From Terriglobales bacterium (GTDB lineage: Bacteria; Acidobacteriota; Terriglobia; Terriglobales; Acidobacteriaceae): a stretch of 64,000 nt of DNA. The stretch lies in NCBI GenBank assembly GCA_035691485.1, contig DASSIZ010000117.1:85938-149937 (forward strand), given 5' to 3'. The notes under the pieces are model-generated. The model made no database searches. It saw nothing but the letters and a program-made list of their open reading frames with translations, and was not told the DNA's origin. The position numbers were made by a program, and so were the translations under genes. Below, in pieces: positions 24,840 to 32,592 of the stretch. Every line of letters starts with the position of its first letter. The first letter of the stretch is position 1.

Positions 24840-25742
24840 ATGCCGAAGCTGAAAGTGAGGTGGGTCGTGATCCTGGTGACGGGAGCTTCCGGAAATGTTG
24901 GTGGTGCGGTGCTGAATGCGCTGCTGAAACTCAATGCCCCGGTGCGGGCCATGTACCGCTGCGCCTCCGATGCCGCCCAGGCGCCCGCCGCTGCCGAGCG
25001 GGCGATCGCTGACTACAGCGATAGAGCCAGCCTCGATCGCGCGCTCGACGGCGTCGATCGCGTCTTTCTCGTCTGTTCCCCCATCCCACAACTCGTCGAG
25101 TTCGAAAGCACCATGGTGGAAGCCTGCCGCGCTCATCGTGTTCGGCACCTGGTGCAGCTTTCCGCCCTTGGCGCCGGCCAGACCAATGCGTCGTTTCCCA
25201 CCTGGCATTACGAGGTGGAACAAAAAGTGCGCGCCTCGGGAGTGCCTGCCACCGTTTTGCGTCCGGAAAGTTTCATGCAGAACGTTGTCGCCTTCTACTC
25301 TCCTACCATCCGCGCGCAGAGCGCATTTTTTGCGGCGCTGAAAAACGCGCCCATCGCCTACATCGATCTCCGCGATATCGCCGCCGTCGCCGCCACCGTC
25401 CTCACCACCCAAGAGCAATGGCACGCCGGCCAGACTTACACGCTCACGGGGCCTGAACTGCTGACCCATCGTGACATTGCGGAACGGCTCTCCATTCTCG
25501 CCGGCCGGCCCATTCGCTACGTCGATCTTCCTGCCGCCGAGTTGAAGCAGGCAATGCTCGGCCAGGGAATGCCTGCCTGGCTTGCCGACGCCCTGCTCGA
25601 ATTGCAGACCTTCTACACCGACGGCCCCGGCGCTGCCGTCACCGACGACGTTCGCCGCATCCTGAATAGCGAACCGCGCCGCTTCGATCAATTCCTGGCG
25701 GAGAATGCCGGAAGTTTCCGCCGCGAGGCCGCCTCCGCATAG
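24840..25742 (+). CDS. NmrA-like NAD(P)-binding oxidoreductase
   Basis: 300 residues. Rossmann motif VTGASGNVGG near the N-terminus, followed by an atypical SDR/NmrA fold: HLVQLSALGAG, FPTWHYEVEQKVRASG, LRPESFMQN. Resembles the quinone reductase QorB/NmrA group. The ATG at 24840 is chosen; a GTG at 24867 would give MILVTGASGNVG, the family's usual beginning, with a GAGGTGG just upstream. Divergent from the beta-lactamase-like gene. Confidence 0.85.
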   Translation: MPKLKVRWVVILVTGASGNVGGAVLNALLKLNAPVRAMYRCASDAAQAPAAAERAIADYSDRASLDRALDGVDRVFLVCSPIPQLVEFESTMVEACRAHRVRHLVQLSALGAGQTNASFPTWHYEVEQKVRASGVPATVLRPESFMQNVVAFYSPTIRAQSAFFAALKNAPIAYIDLRDIAAVAATVLTTQEQWHAGQTYTLTGPELLTHRDIAERLSILAGRPIRYVDLPAAELKQAMLGQGMPAWLADALLELQTFYTDGPGAAVTDDVRRILNSEPRRFDQFLAENAGSFRREAASA

Positions 25743-25832
25743 TCGCCGCTGATCGATTGATAAAGTCCGACACCGCCCGCGTCGAGGCTTTTAGTAAACT
25801 TGCGCACTCGGACGAAAGACGACGGGGAAAGC

Positions 25833-26267
25833 ATGGCCGACATCATTCACGAGTTCACAGTGAAGGCTCCGGTTGGTGAGGTTTACCGTTTGTTCTCCAC
25901 ACCGGCGGGGCTGGATAAATGGTGGACCAAGAAATCGACAGGAGAGTTGCGCGAGGCAGGCGAGTTTGGGCTCTATTTCGGTCCGGAATACAACTGGCGA
26001 GCTAAAGTCACGCGTTACATTCCGCCTTCCGCCTTCGAGCTTCAGATGACGGTAGCGCATCTGGCTTGGATGGGCACCCGCGTCGGCTGTGAACTGTCGC
26101 CTGAAGGAAACAACGTGACATGGGTCCGCTTCTATCACACCGGTTGGCCCGAGCAGAACGAACATTGGCGCGTCTCCTGTTATTGCTGGGCGATGTATTT
26201 GCGAATCCTGCGAAGGAATCTGGAGCATGGCGAGTCGGTGGACTACGAGCGGCGGCTGGAGGTCTGA
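25833..26267 (+). CDS. SRPBCC (AHSA1-like) domain protein
   Basis: 144 residues. START/AHSA1 fold: FTVKAPVGEVYRLFSTPAGLDKWWTKK at the N-terminus, a central GEFGLYFG strand and a final WAMYLRILRRNLEHGE helix, typical of the family. Ribosome site GGGGAAA seven bases before the ATG. Binding partner or ligand unknown. No ArsR regulator (a frequent partner) nearby. Confidence 0.85.
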   Translation: MADIIHEFTVKAPVGEVYRLFSTPAGLDKWWTKKSTGELREAGEFGLYFGPEYNWRAKVTRYIPPSAFELQMTVAHLAWMGTRVGCELSPEGNNVTWVRFYHTGWPEQNEHWRVSCYCWAMYLRILRRNLEHGESVDYERRLEV

Positions 26268-26349
26268 ACATTCGATGCTATCTCCGATATCGCAACCATT
26301 CACCGAAAAGCGCGTCTCATATAAAGAGCAGGACTAGAGGTGGATCTTT

Positions 26350-27033
26350 ATGCGCACGCGTTTGCTAGGTGTTTCTGTGATCCTGGGATGCACGATTTTT
26401 GTTGTCGCGTGTAACGCGAATGCCGCTCCAAAGACGCCGATTCCAACGGCGAAAGTGGATGTTTCCCTCGCTTTGACCCCAGGCAAACAGAAGGCGGTGT
26501 TCGCGGGCGGCTGTTTTTGGGGAACGCAAGCGGTTTTTGAAAGAGTGAAGGGTGTGATCAACACCACGGCTGGATATGCTGGCGGCTCCGCAGCAACGGC
26601 AACCTACGATCAGGTGACGACGGAAACCACTGGACATGCGGAATCTGTCGAAGTGGATTACGATCCCTCTAAGATCACCTATGGTCAATTGCTGCGCATT
26701 TTCTTTTCCGTCGCCCACGATCCGACGCAGATCGACCGGCAGGGCCCGGACGTCGGTACCTCGTATCGGTCGGTAATCTTCTACGTCGATGACGACCAGA
26801 GGCGAATCGCGACTGCTTATATCGCAGAACTCGACAAAGCGAAGGTGTTTCCGCGACGAATCGCCACTCAGGTGACGCCGTTGAAGGCCTTCTACCGTGC
26901 CGAGGACTACCACCAGGATTACGCGCTCCACCACCCGGACAATCCCTATATTCAGGTTTGTGATCGTCCCAAGATCGAATCCCTGAGACAGCAGTTCCCT
27001 GAACTATTTGTCAATTATGAAGGTCGGCACTGA
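26350..27033 (+). CDS. msrA: Exported peptide-methionine (S)-S-oxide reductase
   Basis: Repairs oxidised methionine in proteins. 227 residues with a lipoprotein-type signal (lipobox VVAC, C21), so envelope-located. Catalytic GCFWG (C55), then GYAGG, HAESVEVDYDP and HQDYALHHPDNPY motifs. GAGGTGGA ribosome site. No msrB next to it. The C-terminal CD near residue 206 could be the resolving cysteine. Confidence 0.93.
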   Translation: MRTRLLGVSVILGCTIFVVACNANAAPKTPIPTAKVDVSLALTPGKQKAVFAGGCFWGTQAVFERVKGVINTTAGYAGGSAATATYDQVTTETTGHAESVEVDYDPSKITYGQLLRIFFSVAHDPTQIDRQGPDVGTSYRSVIFYVDDDQRRIATAYIAELDKAKVFPRRIATQVTPLKAFYRAEDYHQDYALHHPDNPYIQVCDRPKIESLRQQFPELFVNYEGRH

Positions 27034-27110
27034 GATGGGCAGCGCGAATTGGCTTGTTGCCGGCCTCGGTAAAGCTGGCGCGCTCTCCACAACCAGGTTG
27101 GCGAACAGCG

Positions 27111-28688
27111 TCAATATGGCAGGGTAATCATTTCTCGCAGGTTGGGGCCTGGGGAGTTGGGCGAATTCGTGCTGTAGATGTAGCCTTCGTTGCTCATGTA
27201 GTGATAATCGCCGAAGTTGCTGACCTTGTACCGGGTCCCGGTCTGTGGATCGATGACGTCGAGCGTCCCCAGAATGGCATTCTCCCGCCGGCGGCTGATC
27301 TCGTCGTAAACCTTCTGGCGCTGCTCCCAGCCTTTCATGATCGTCTGCGAGGTCTGACGCTGGTCTTCAGCAATCGCTTGCTGCGCGCGGCTGCGAATCT
27401 GCTGGGAGCGAATGTTGTCCTGCTGCACGGCTGCGTTCGCGATGCCTCTCTGCTGCGCTTCCCACTGGGGATTGAATTTCATGCTTCGCAGCGCCTGCGC
27501 CATTGCCTGCTCTCCATCCCGCTCCCTGCCCGCTGCCGCAAGGTATCCATAGAGGCGGTACATGACCCACATCGACGTCTGGTTGGGGACAAAAGGCATG
27601 GTTGCGGCAACATACTTGCCCTGTACCGGCCTGCCGTTCAGATTGCAGGTGAAAGAAACATCACCGGCGGTGATATACGGATTGGGCACGCCTTCGTTGC
27701 GAGCGGATTGGACGAACGTCGCAACCAGATCCGGGCGAGCATTGTTGGACTGAACCTGCAACCCGCTGCACTGGCGCGATATGAAACTCTGCGCATAAAG
27801 ACGCACAAACTGCGGGCCTGGGATATAGCGGCGCACCTCCACCCTCGTACCGTCGCTCAGTCCGTAAAAGCCGCCTTCCCGGAGGCCAGCCATGGCGAGC
27901 ATCTGTGAAGGCGGAATGAAAAGACCGATATTCGAGTCGCCGACGGTCGCCCGAACCTGCCCGTCCGGGGAGCCCATGGTGACGGCATAGCGAACATCGG
28001 TCGCGCTCAGGCGATAGGCTCCACCAATCACTCTCCAGCCCTGCGGAACGGCCATGCTGAATGCGCCTTCGCGGGGATCGTTCCAGTTCACAAAACTGAG
28101 CGCTCCAGAGCCAGAACCGCTGGCAGATTCCGCGAGACTCTTGAGGGAGGGGTCCTGGACAATGTGAAAGCTGTTCAGGATTCTGACGAAGGAGTCTGTG
28201 GAACTGTGGTAGACGTCGCGCGGGGCTTCCAGGCAGTAAAAGTAAGCCGAGGCGCCGCTCGCGCCATTTGCCCAGCTCAGCAGGGCCGTCCCGCTGCGTT
28301 GACCGCCCGACGCGAACGTGCGAACGACTCTTTGCGTGGATTGAACCTTACCCCAAGCCATCTGAGCCTCGACTCGATGCGCCAACTGCGGGAGCAGGAT
28401 CGCGGCGCGGCCGGAATCGAGTTCAGCATGCGCAAGAAACAGTGGCCAAATCACGGCTTGTTCGCCGCGGATCCCGCGAAGGACGATGCGGCCGGTTGCC
28501 TGCTCCTTAGCGACGGTCCAGGCAGAAGGAAGATCGACGACGAATCCCGCGGGGTCAGTGTGCGTGCTCCAGGAATCAGAACCCGATCGTTGCTGCGCAA
28601 GGCCAGACTTGGATTGCGCCAATGCGGCGGGCACAAAAAAGAAGCAGCACACCGCGGCACAAACTTGGGCGGAAAGGAACAGCCTCAT
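27111..28688 (-). CDS. Large secreted protein of unknown function
   Basis: 525 residues from an ATG with GAGGTGGGGA upstream. Signal peptide (1-24, FFFVPAALAQS). Not recognised. First part has WSTHTDPAGFVVDLPSAWTV, like the PsbP/DcrB-like family of surface lipoproteins that bear a GF-V-LP-W motif, and a similar second copy REGAFSMAVPQGWRV (about 240). A Gln/Arg-rich helical stretch (about 410-470) precedes a C-terminal segment YKVSNFGDYHYMSNEGYIYS. Convergent with msrA. Confidence 0.75.
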   Translation of the reverse strand: MRLFLSAQVCAAVCCFFFVPAALAQSKSGLAQQRSGSDSWSTHTDPAGFVVDLPSAWTVAKEQATGRIVLRGIRGEQAVIWPLFLAHAELDSGRAAILLPQLAHRVEAQMAWGKVQSTQRVVRTFASGGQRSGTALLSWANGASGASAYFYCLEAPRDVYHSSTDSFVRILNSFHIVQDPSLKSLAESASGSGSGALSFVNWNDPREGAFSMAVPQGWRVIGGAYRLSATDVRYAVTMGSPDGQVRATVGDSNIGLFIPPSQMLAMAGLREGGFYGLSDGTRVEVRRYIPGPQFVRLYAQSFISRQCSGLQVQSNNARPDLVATFVQSARNEGVPNPYITAGDVSFTCNLNGRPVQGKYVAATMPFVPNQTSMWVMYRLYGYLAAAGRERDGEQAMAQALRSMKFNPQWEAQQRGIANAAVQQDNIRSQQIRSRAQQAIAEDQRQTSQTIMKGWEQRQKVYDEISRRRENAILGTLDVIDPQTGTRYKVSNFGDYHYMSNEGYIYSTNSPNSPGPNLREMITLPY

Positions 28689-28960
28689 ATTCCCCACCTC
28701 CGCAACGGCGCATCGACTCATTTCACGCGGGATTTGTTCAATCTTCGAGCCGGCAGACGGCCAGAAGGTTACCCCCAACAGCGTCAGCCCGCAAGGTGAT
28801 CCACTTGAGATTCACAGCGCGGACAGTGTCGTCATGAGAGGCGGCCTGGATTTTATTCGGAAGCGATCGGCAGCCATCCTTTGACCGCCAGCGGCTCCCC
28901 TGACAGCTGTCTACCCGCCTCCCTCGGTATAATTCCCGCTTCGCCCGTGAGGTCACAATC

Positions 28961-30310
28961 TTGAAGCGCTTACTGATCTTCCTCTTGCTGGTCTCCGCCG
29001 CCGCTTCCGCCCTGGAGCGCCAACCGAACCGGGCCTACCGCGCCCGTCGCGAGGCGCTGGCCAAGAAGGCTGGTGGCTCGCCCATCGTTGTATTCGCTCC
29101 AATCCAGCGTGACGCCTCCGAAGTGCTTACCGGCTTCCGCCAGGACGAGGACTTCTGGTATCTCACCGGCGTCAACGAGCCGGGCGCGGCGCTGCTGATT
29201 GTTCCCGCCCTAGACGAGAAAGCGCTGCAGGAGATGAATGCGCAGCTGCCGCCGGGCCGGCCCTCGACCTTCAAGACGCGTCCCTACTCCGAGGTCCTGC
29301 TGCTGCCGCAGCGCAACCGCGCCGCCGAGCGCTGGACAGGTCCCAAGCTTGGCCCCGACGATACCGAGGCCAGGAACCTTGGTTTTGACCGCATCCTGCC
29401 GCTCGATGCGCTGCGTGAGGAACTGGTTAAAGTCACGCCCCCGCTCGGCGGCATGGTGCTGGTCAACCACGGGGATGACTCGAAGCTCGCCTTGGACTGG
29501 CTGAAGCAGACCAATCTGCGGCTCCGCGGAAAGGATGTGCGTCCCCTCATTGCCGAGTTGCGCATGGTGAAGGATGCCGGAGAAATCGAACTGCTGCGCG
29601 AGGCCGCCGGCGCTTCCGTGGCCGCCCACTTGGCGGCGTGGAAGGCGATAAAGCCGGGCATCGGCGAGCGCCAGATCGCGTCGCTGATGGTCTACGAGTT
29701 CGAGCGGCGCGGGTGCGAGCGCCCCGCCTACGGTCCGATCGTCGGCAGCGGCTTCCGTTCCACCGTGTTGCACTACGATGAGGATTCCGGGCCGATCAAC
29801 GACGGCGACATTGTCGTCATGGACGTCGGCGGCGAATATTCGATGTATGCCACCGACATTACCCGCACTGTGCCCGCCAATGGCAGGTTCACCCCGCGGC
29901 AGCGCGAAATCTACGACATTGTGGCGGGAGCACAGCTGGCGGCCATCAACGCCTTCAAGGCAGGACAGTCCACCATGACCGGACGCGGCGAGAATTCCCT
30001 GTTCACGGTGGCATACAACTACATCAACTCGCACGGCAAGGACACCCACGGCCAGCCGCTCGGGCAGTACTTCATTCATGGGCTCAGCCACTTTGTCGGA
30101 CTCAATGTCCACGATCCCGGTGACAGCTCGGCCGCGCTCGCCCCGGGCATGGTCTTCACCATCGAGCCCGGCATCTACATCCCGGAAGAAAAAATCGGAG
30201 TGCGCATCGAGGACACGTTCCTGGTAGATGCAAGCGGGAAGTTGCAGTGTCTGAGCTGCGCGCTCCCGAAGTCAGCTGATGACGTGGAGAAGGCACTGGG
30301 AAGTCATTGA
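28961..30310 (+). CDS. Exported Xaa-Pro aminopeptidase (M24B)
   Basis: 449 residues, TTG start with GAGGT upstream. Signal peptide (1-17). Aminopeptidase P N-terminal domain (about 20-150, FRQDEDFWYLTGVNEPGA), then pita-bread fold. All five metal ligands are present: VVMDVGG, YATDITRT, HGLSHFVGL, TIEPGIY, GVRIEDTFLV. Removes N-terminal residues before proline. The signal suggests envelope location. Confidence 0.93.
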   Translation: MKRLLIFLLLVSAAASALERQPNRAYRARREALAKKAGGSPIVVFAPIQRDASEVLTGFRQDEDFWYLTGVNEPGAALLIVPALDEKALQEMNAQLPPGRPSTFKTRPYSEVLLLPQRNRAAERWTGPKLGPDDTEARNLGFDRILPLDALREELVKVTPPLGGMVLVNHGDDSKLALDWLKQTNLRLRGKDVRPLIAELRMVKDAGEIELLREAAGASVAAHLAAWKAIKPGIGERQIASLMVYEFERRGCERPAYGPIVGSGFRSTVLHYDEDSGPINDGDIVVMDVGGEYSMYATDITRTVPANGRFTPRQREIYDIVAGAQLAAINAFKAGQSTMTGRGENSLFTVAYNYINSHGKDTHGQPLGQYFIHGLSHFVGLNVHDPGDSSAALAPGMVFTIEPGIYIPEEKIGVRIEDTFLVDASGKLQCLSCALPKSADDVEKALGSH

Positions 30311-30432
30311 GGATTGACGATTGGGGATTGGCGACAGTGATGAGTCACGCGAATGGCTAGAAAAGGAACGGCAAAGTGTGAGTCGTCAATCTGCAATCTG
30401 CAATCGTCGATTCCTCTGGTATCCTTGACGCG

Positions 30433-30585
30433 GTGTTGATCCGGATTTTATACGCCGTACTGGTGATTTCCACGTTGGCGCTGCTGTACGCCGCCGGCGC
30501 CGTTTACGTGCGTGTCCGCCGCCACCTCGCGAAACGGCACGAGGCGGAAGAGCACGAGGCGCGGCAAGCAGTGCGCGGCGATTAA
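30433..30585 (+). CDS. Small single-span membrane protein (50 residues)
   Basis: GTG start, 50 codons then TAA. Translation begins MLIRILYAVLVISTLALL and has one membrane segment (about 4-26), followed by a highly charged tail (RRHLAKRHEAEEHEARQ). It lies 61 bases before bioY on the same strand. Layout resembles small membrane proteins of the CcmD/FixQ type by size only; function unknown. Confidence 0.6.
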   Translation: MLIRILYAVLVISTLALLYAAGAVYVRVRRHLAKRHEAEEHEARQAVRGD

Positions 30586-30646
30586 TTCGCACTCGGCGCC
30601 GGCATTGAGCCGGCGATGGAACGGGTGCCGAGAGCTTGGAGCCATC

Positions 30647-31204
30647 ATGTCAAGAACATCGTCCATCGTGCAGCAACAGGTCATGGATTCCAGCGCCGTT
30701 CGCCAGGTGCTGATCGTGGTCGGGGCGAGCCTGCTGGTTGCGCTGTGCGCCCGGCTTTCGTTGCCGCTTCCCTTCACGCCAGTGCCGCTGACGTTGGCGA
30801 ACTTCGGGGTTCTGCTGGTCGGGGTACGGTTGGGAAGCAAGCGCGGCTTCGCGGCGCTGGCGCTTTACCTGGCGCAGGGCGCCGCCGGATTGCCGGTGTT
30901 CAGCCCCGCCGGACCGGGGGGAATCGCGCAACTGCTCGGCCCCACCGGGGGATACCTCCTGGCTTATCCGTTGGCGGCATTCCTGGCGGGGTGGATAGCG
31001 GAGCACGGCGCCGCCGGATTCCGCCGCTTTGTGGCGGCGGCGCTGGTAGCGGAGGTGGTCATATTCGCCGGCGGCATCTCCTGGCTCACGATAATGACCC
31101 ATGGCGCCGCGCAAGCAATGAATTTCGGGCTGTACCCATTTGTGTTCGCCGAAGTAATCAAGATTGCGGCGGCGGCGCGAATTGCGATGCGAGTGGAATT
31201 GTGA
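30647..31204 (+). CDS. bioY: Biotin transporter BioY (S component)
   Basis: 185 residues, about six hydrophobic segments. Seen: PFTPVPLTLANFGVLLVG and GPTGGYLLAYPLAAF, the BioY signatures. Substrate-binding membrane subunit of the energy-coupling-factor biotin transporter. GGAG ribosome site six bases before ATG. No EcfA/EcfT adjacent, so a shared or solitary module is inferred. Confidence 0.92.
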   Translation: MSRTSSIVQQQVMDSSAVRQVLIVVGASLLVALCARLSLPLPFTPVPLTLANFGVLLVGVRLGSKRGFAALALYLAQGAAGLPVFSPAGPGGIAQLLGPTGGYLLAYPLAAFLAGWIAEHGAAGFRRFVAAALVAEVVIFAGGISWLTIMTHGAAQAMNFGLYPFVFAEVIKIAAAARIAMRVEL

Positions 31205-31320
31205 GTTGAAACCATCGAAGATTTGCGACGGCAGGTTTCATCTTGTCGATTGAAGAATGAACGATTCTGTCGTAAATCTAAAGCCTAAGACGCAAGATCG
31301 TCAGGTTCGTTCAGCCAGCC

Positions 31321-32175
31321 ATGCCCACCTCGGCCTCGACCAAAGCGCGCACCATCAGCATTGCGCATAGTCCAGACTCGGACGATGCGTTCATGTTCTA
31401 CGGCCTGGCGACCAATAAGGTCCGCGTGCCCGGGCTGCAGTTCACGCACACGCTCTGCGACATCGAAACCCTCAACCGCAAGGCGATGGAAGGCGTCTAC
31501 GACGTGACCGCCATCTCCTTTCATGCTTACCCCTACGTCCAGGACAAGTATGCGCTGATGTCGTGCGGCGGAAGTGTCGGCGAGGGCTACGGGCCGATGA
31601 TCGTCGCCGCCAAGGCGCTGTCGATCGTGGAGGCCAAGACCCGGCGCATCGCGGTGCCGGGCGAGATGACGACCGCGTACCTGGCATTAAAGCTGTTCGC
31701 TCCCCAGGTGGAGACCGAGGTAGTCCCCTTCGACCAGATCATTCCCCAGGTGCTCGGCGGCAAGCACGACGCCGGTCTCATCATTCATGAAGGGCAATTG
31801 ACCTACGCGAAGTCGGGGCTGCACCGCGTGATCGATCTCGGCAAGTGGTGGCGCGACAAGCATGGCCTGCCGCTGCCGCTAGGCGGCAACGCAATCCGGC
31901 GCGAACTCGGCCCGGACACCATTGCCAGCGTTTCCGACGCGCTGAAGCGCAGCATTCAGTATGCCCTGCAACATCGCGAACAGGCGCTGGAATACGCGAT
32001 GCAGTTCGCGCGCGACCTGGACTCGCAGTCGGCGGACAAGTTTGTCGGCATGTACGTGAACGAGCGCACGCTTGACTACGGTGAGGACGGGCGCGCCGCG
32101 GTGGCGCTGCTGCTGGATCTCGGCTGGAAGATGGGAGTGATCGCGAAAGAGCCGAAAGTCGAGTTTGTGTCCTGA
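31321..32175 (+). CDS. mqnD: 1,4-dihydroxy-6-naphthoate synthase (MqnD)
   Basis: Futalosine-pathway menaquinone enzyme, producing 1,4-dihydroxy-6-naphthoate from cyclic dehypoxanthinyl futalosine. 284 residues. Seen: family motif SPDSDDAFMFYGL (17-29), YDVTAISFHAYPY, IIHEGQLTY and LPLPLGGNAIRR; a periplasmic-binding-protein-like fold without signal. mqnA-C are not adjacent. Fits the MenG at 3.6 kb. Confidence 0.93.
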   Translation: MPTSASTKARTISIAHSPDSDDAFMFYGLATNKVRVPGLQFTHTLCDIETLNRKAMEGVYDVTAISFHAYPYVQDKYALMSCGGSVGEGYGPMIVAAKALSIVEAKTRRIAVPGEMTTAYLALKLFAPQVETEVVPFDQIIPQVLGGKHDAGLIIHEGQLTYAKSGLHRVIDLGKWWRDKHGLPLPLGGNAIRRELGPDTIASVSDALKRSIQYALQHREQALEYAMQFARDLDSQSADKFVGMYVNERTLDYGEDGRAAVALLLDLGWKMGVIAKEPKVEFVS

Positions 32176-32244
32176 GATTGCCGAATCGCAGAACTGCAGA
32201 ATCGCACAAATAAAACAAGCCGAACTGATTCCGCGATCCCCGGA

Positions 32245-32592
32245 TTATTGGGTTATATTAGAAGCCTCGAAATACTTGCCGATGAGGACGGCGATTTCGA
32301 TCGTCACCTCCGGCTCCAGCCCCTGAAATTCGAAGCCGACATTTCCGTTTGGCGCGGTATAGCGCTGGACTATATTCACTGCCCGGCGAATCCCTTCCGT
32401 TTCGGCCACAAAGAACATGGTGAGCGCTTCACCGGCGGGAAACCTGCGCTCGGTGTCCAGCAGGAAGCCGCCGCGACCGAGCATGGTGACACGGCCGAGC
32501 CGATTGCCCTGGTCGTCCTGCACGAACATGTTCGCGTTCGCCGGAATCGCTACGCGATCGAAGTAACGGCGTTCCTTGAGTTCCCAGGCCAT
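32245..32592 (-). CDS. PilZ domain protein
   Basis: 115 residues. PilZ domain with KERRYFDRVAI (RxxxR near 6-14), a LGRGGFLLDTE strand (D/NxSxxG-type) and VGFEFQGLE at the end. Likely c-di-GMP binding, though the N-terminal arginine pair is the only ligand seen clearly. ATG overlaps by one base the stop (TAATG) of the metallopeptidase upstream, indicating coupled translation. Motility genes not visible. Confidence 0.8.
   Translation of the reverse strand: MAWELKERRYFDRVAIPANANMFVQDDQGNRLGRVTMLGRGGFLLDTERRFPAGEALTMFFVAETEGIRRAVNIVQRYTAPNGNVGFEFQGLEPEVTIEIAVLIGKYFEASNITQ

Noticed and set aside
24384..25691. 435-codon minus-strand open frame over the NmrA gene
   Set aside because: Overlaps two supported genes and has no family motif.
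30311..30432. GATTG/CAATC-rich sequence looking like an inverted repeat
   Set aside because: Pairing is imperfect; the words are short and could be chance or a decayed repeat.
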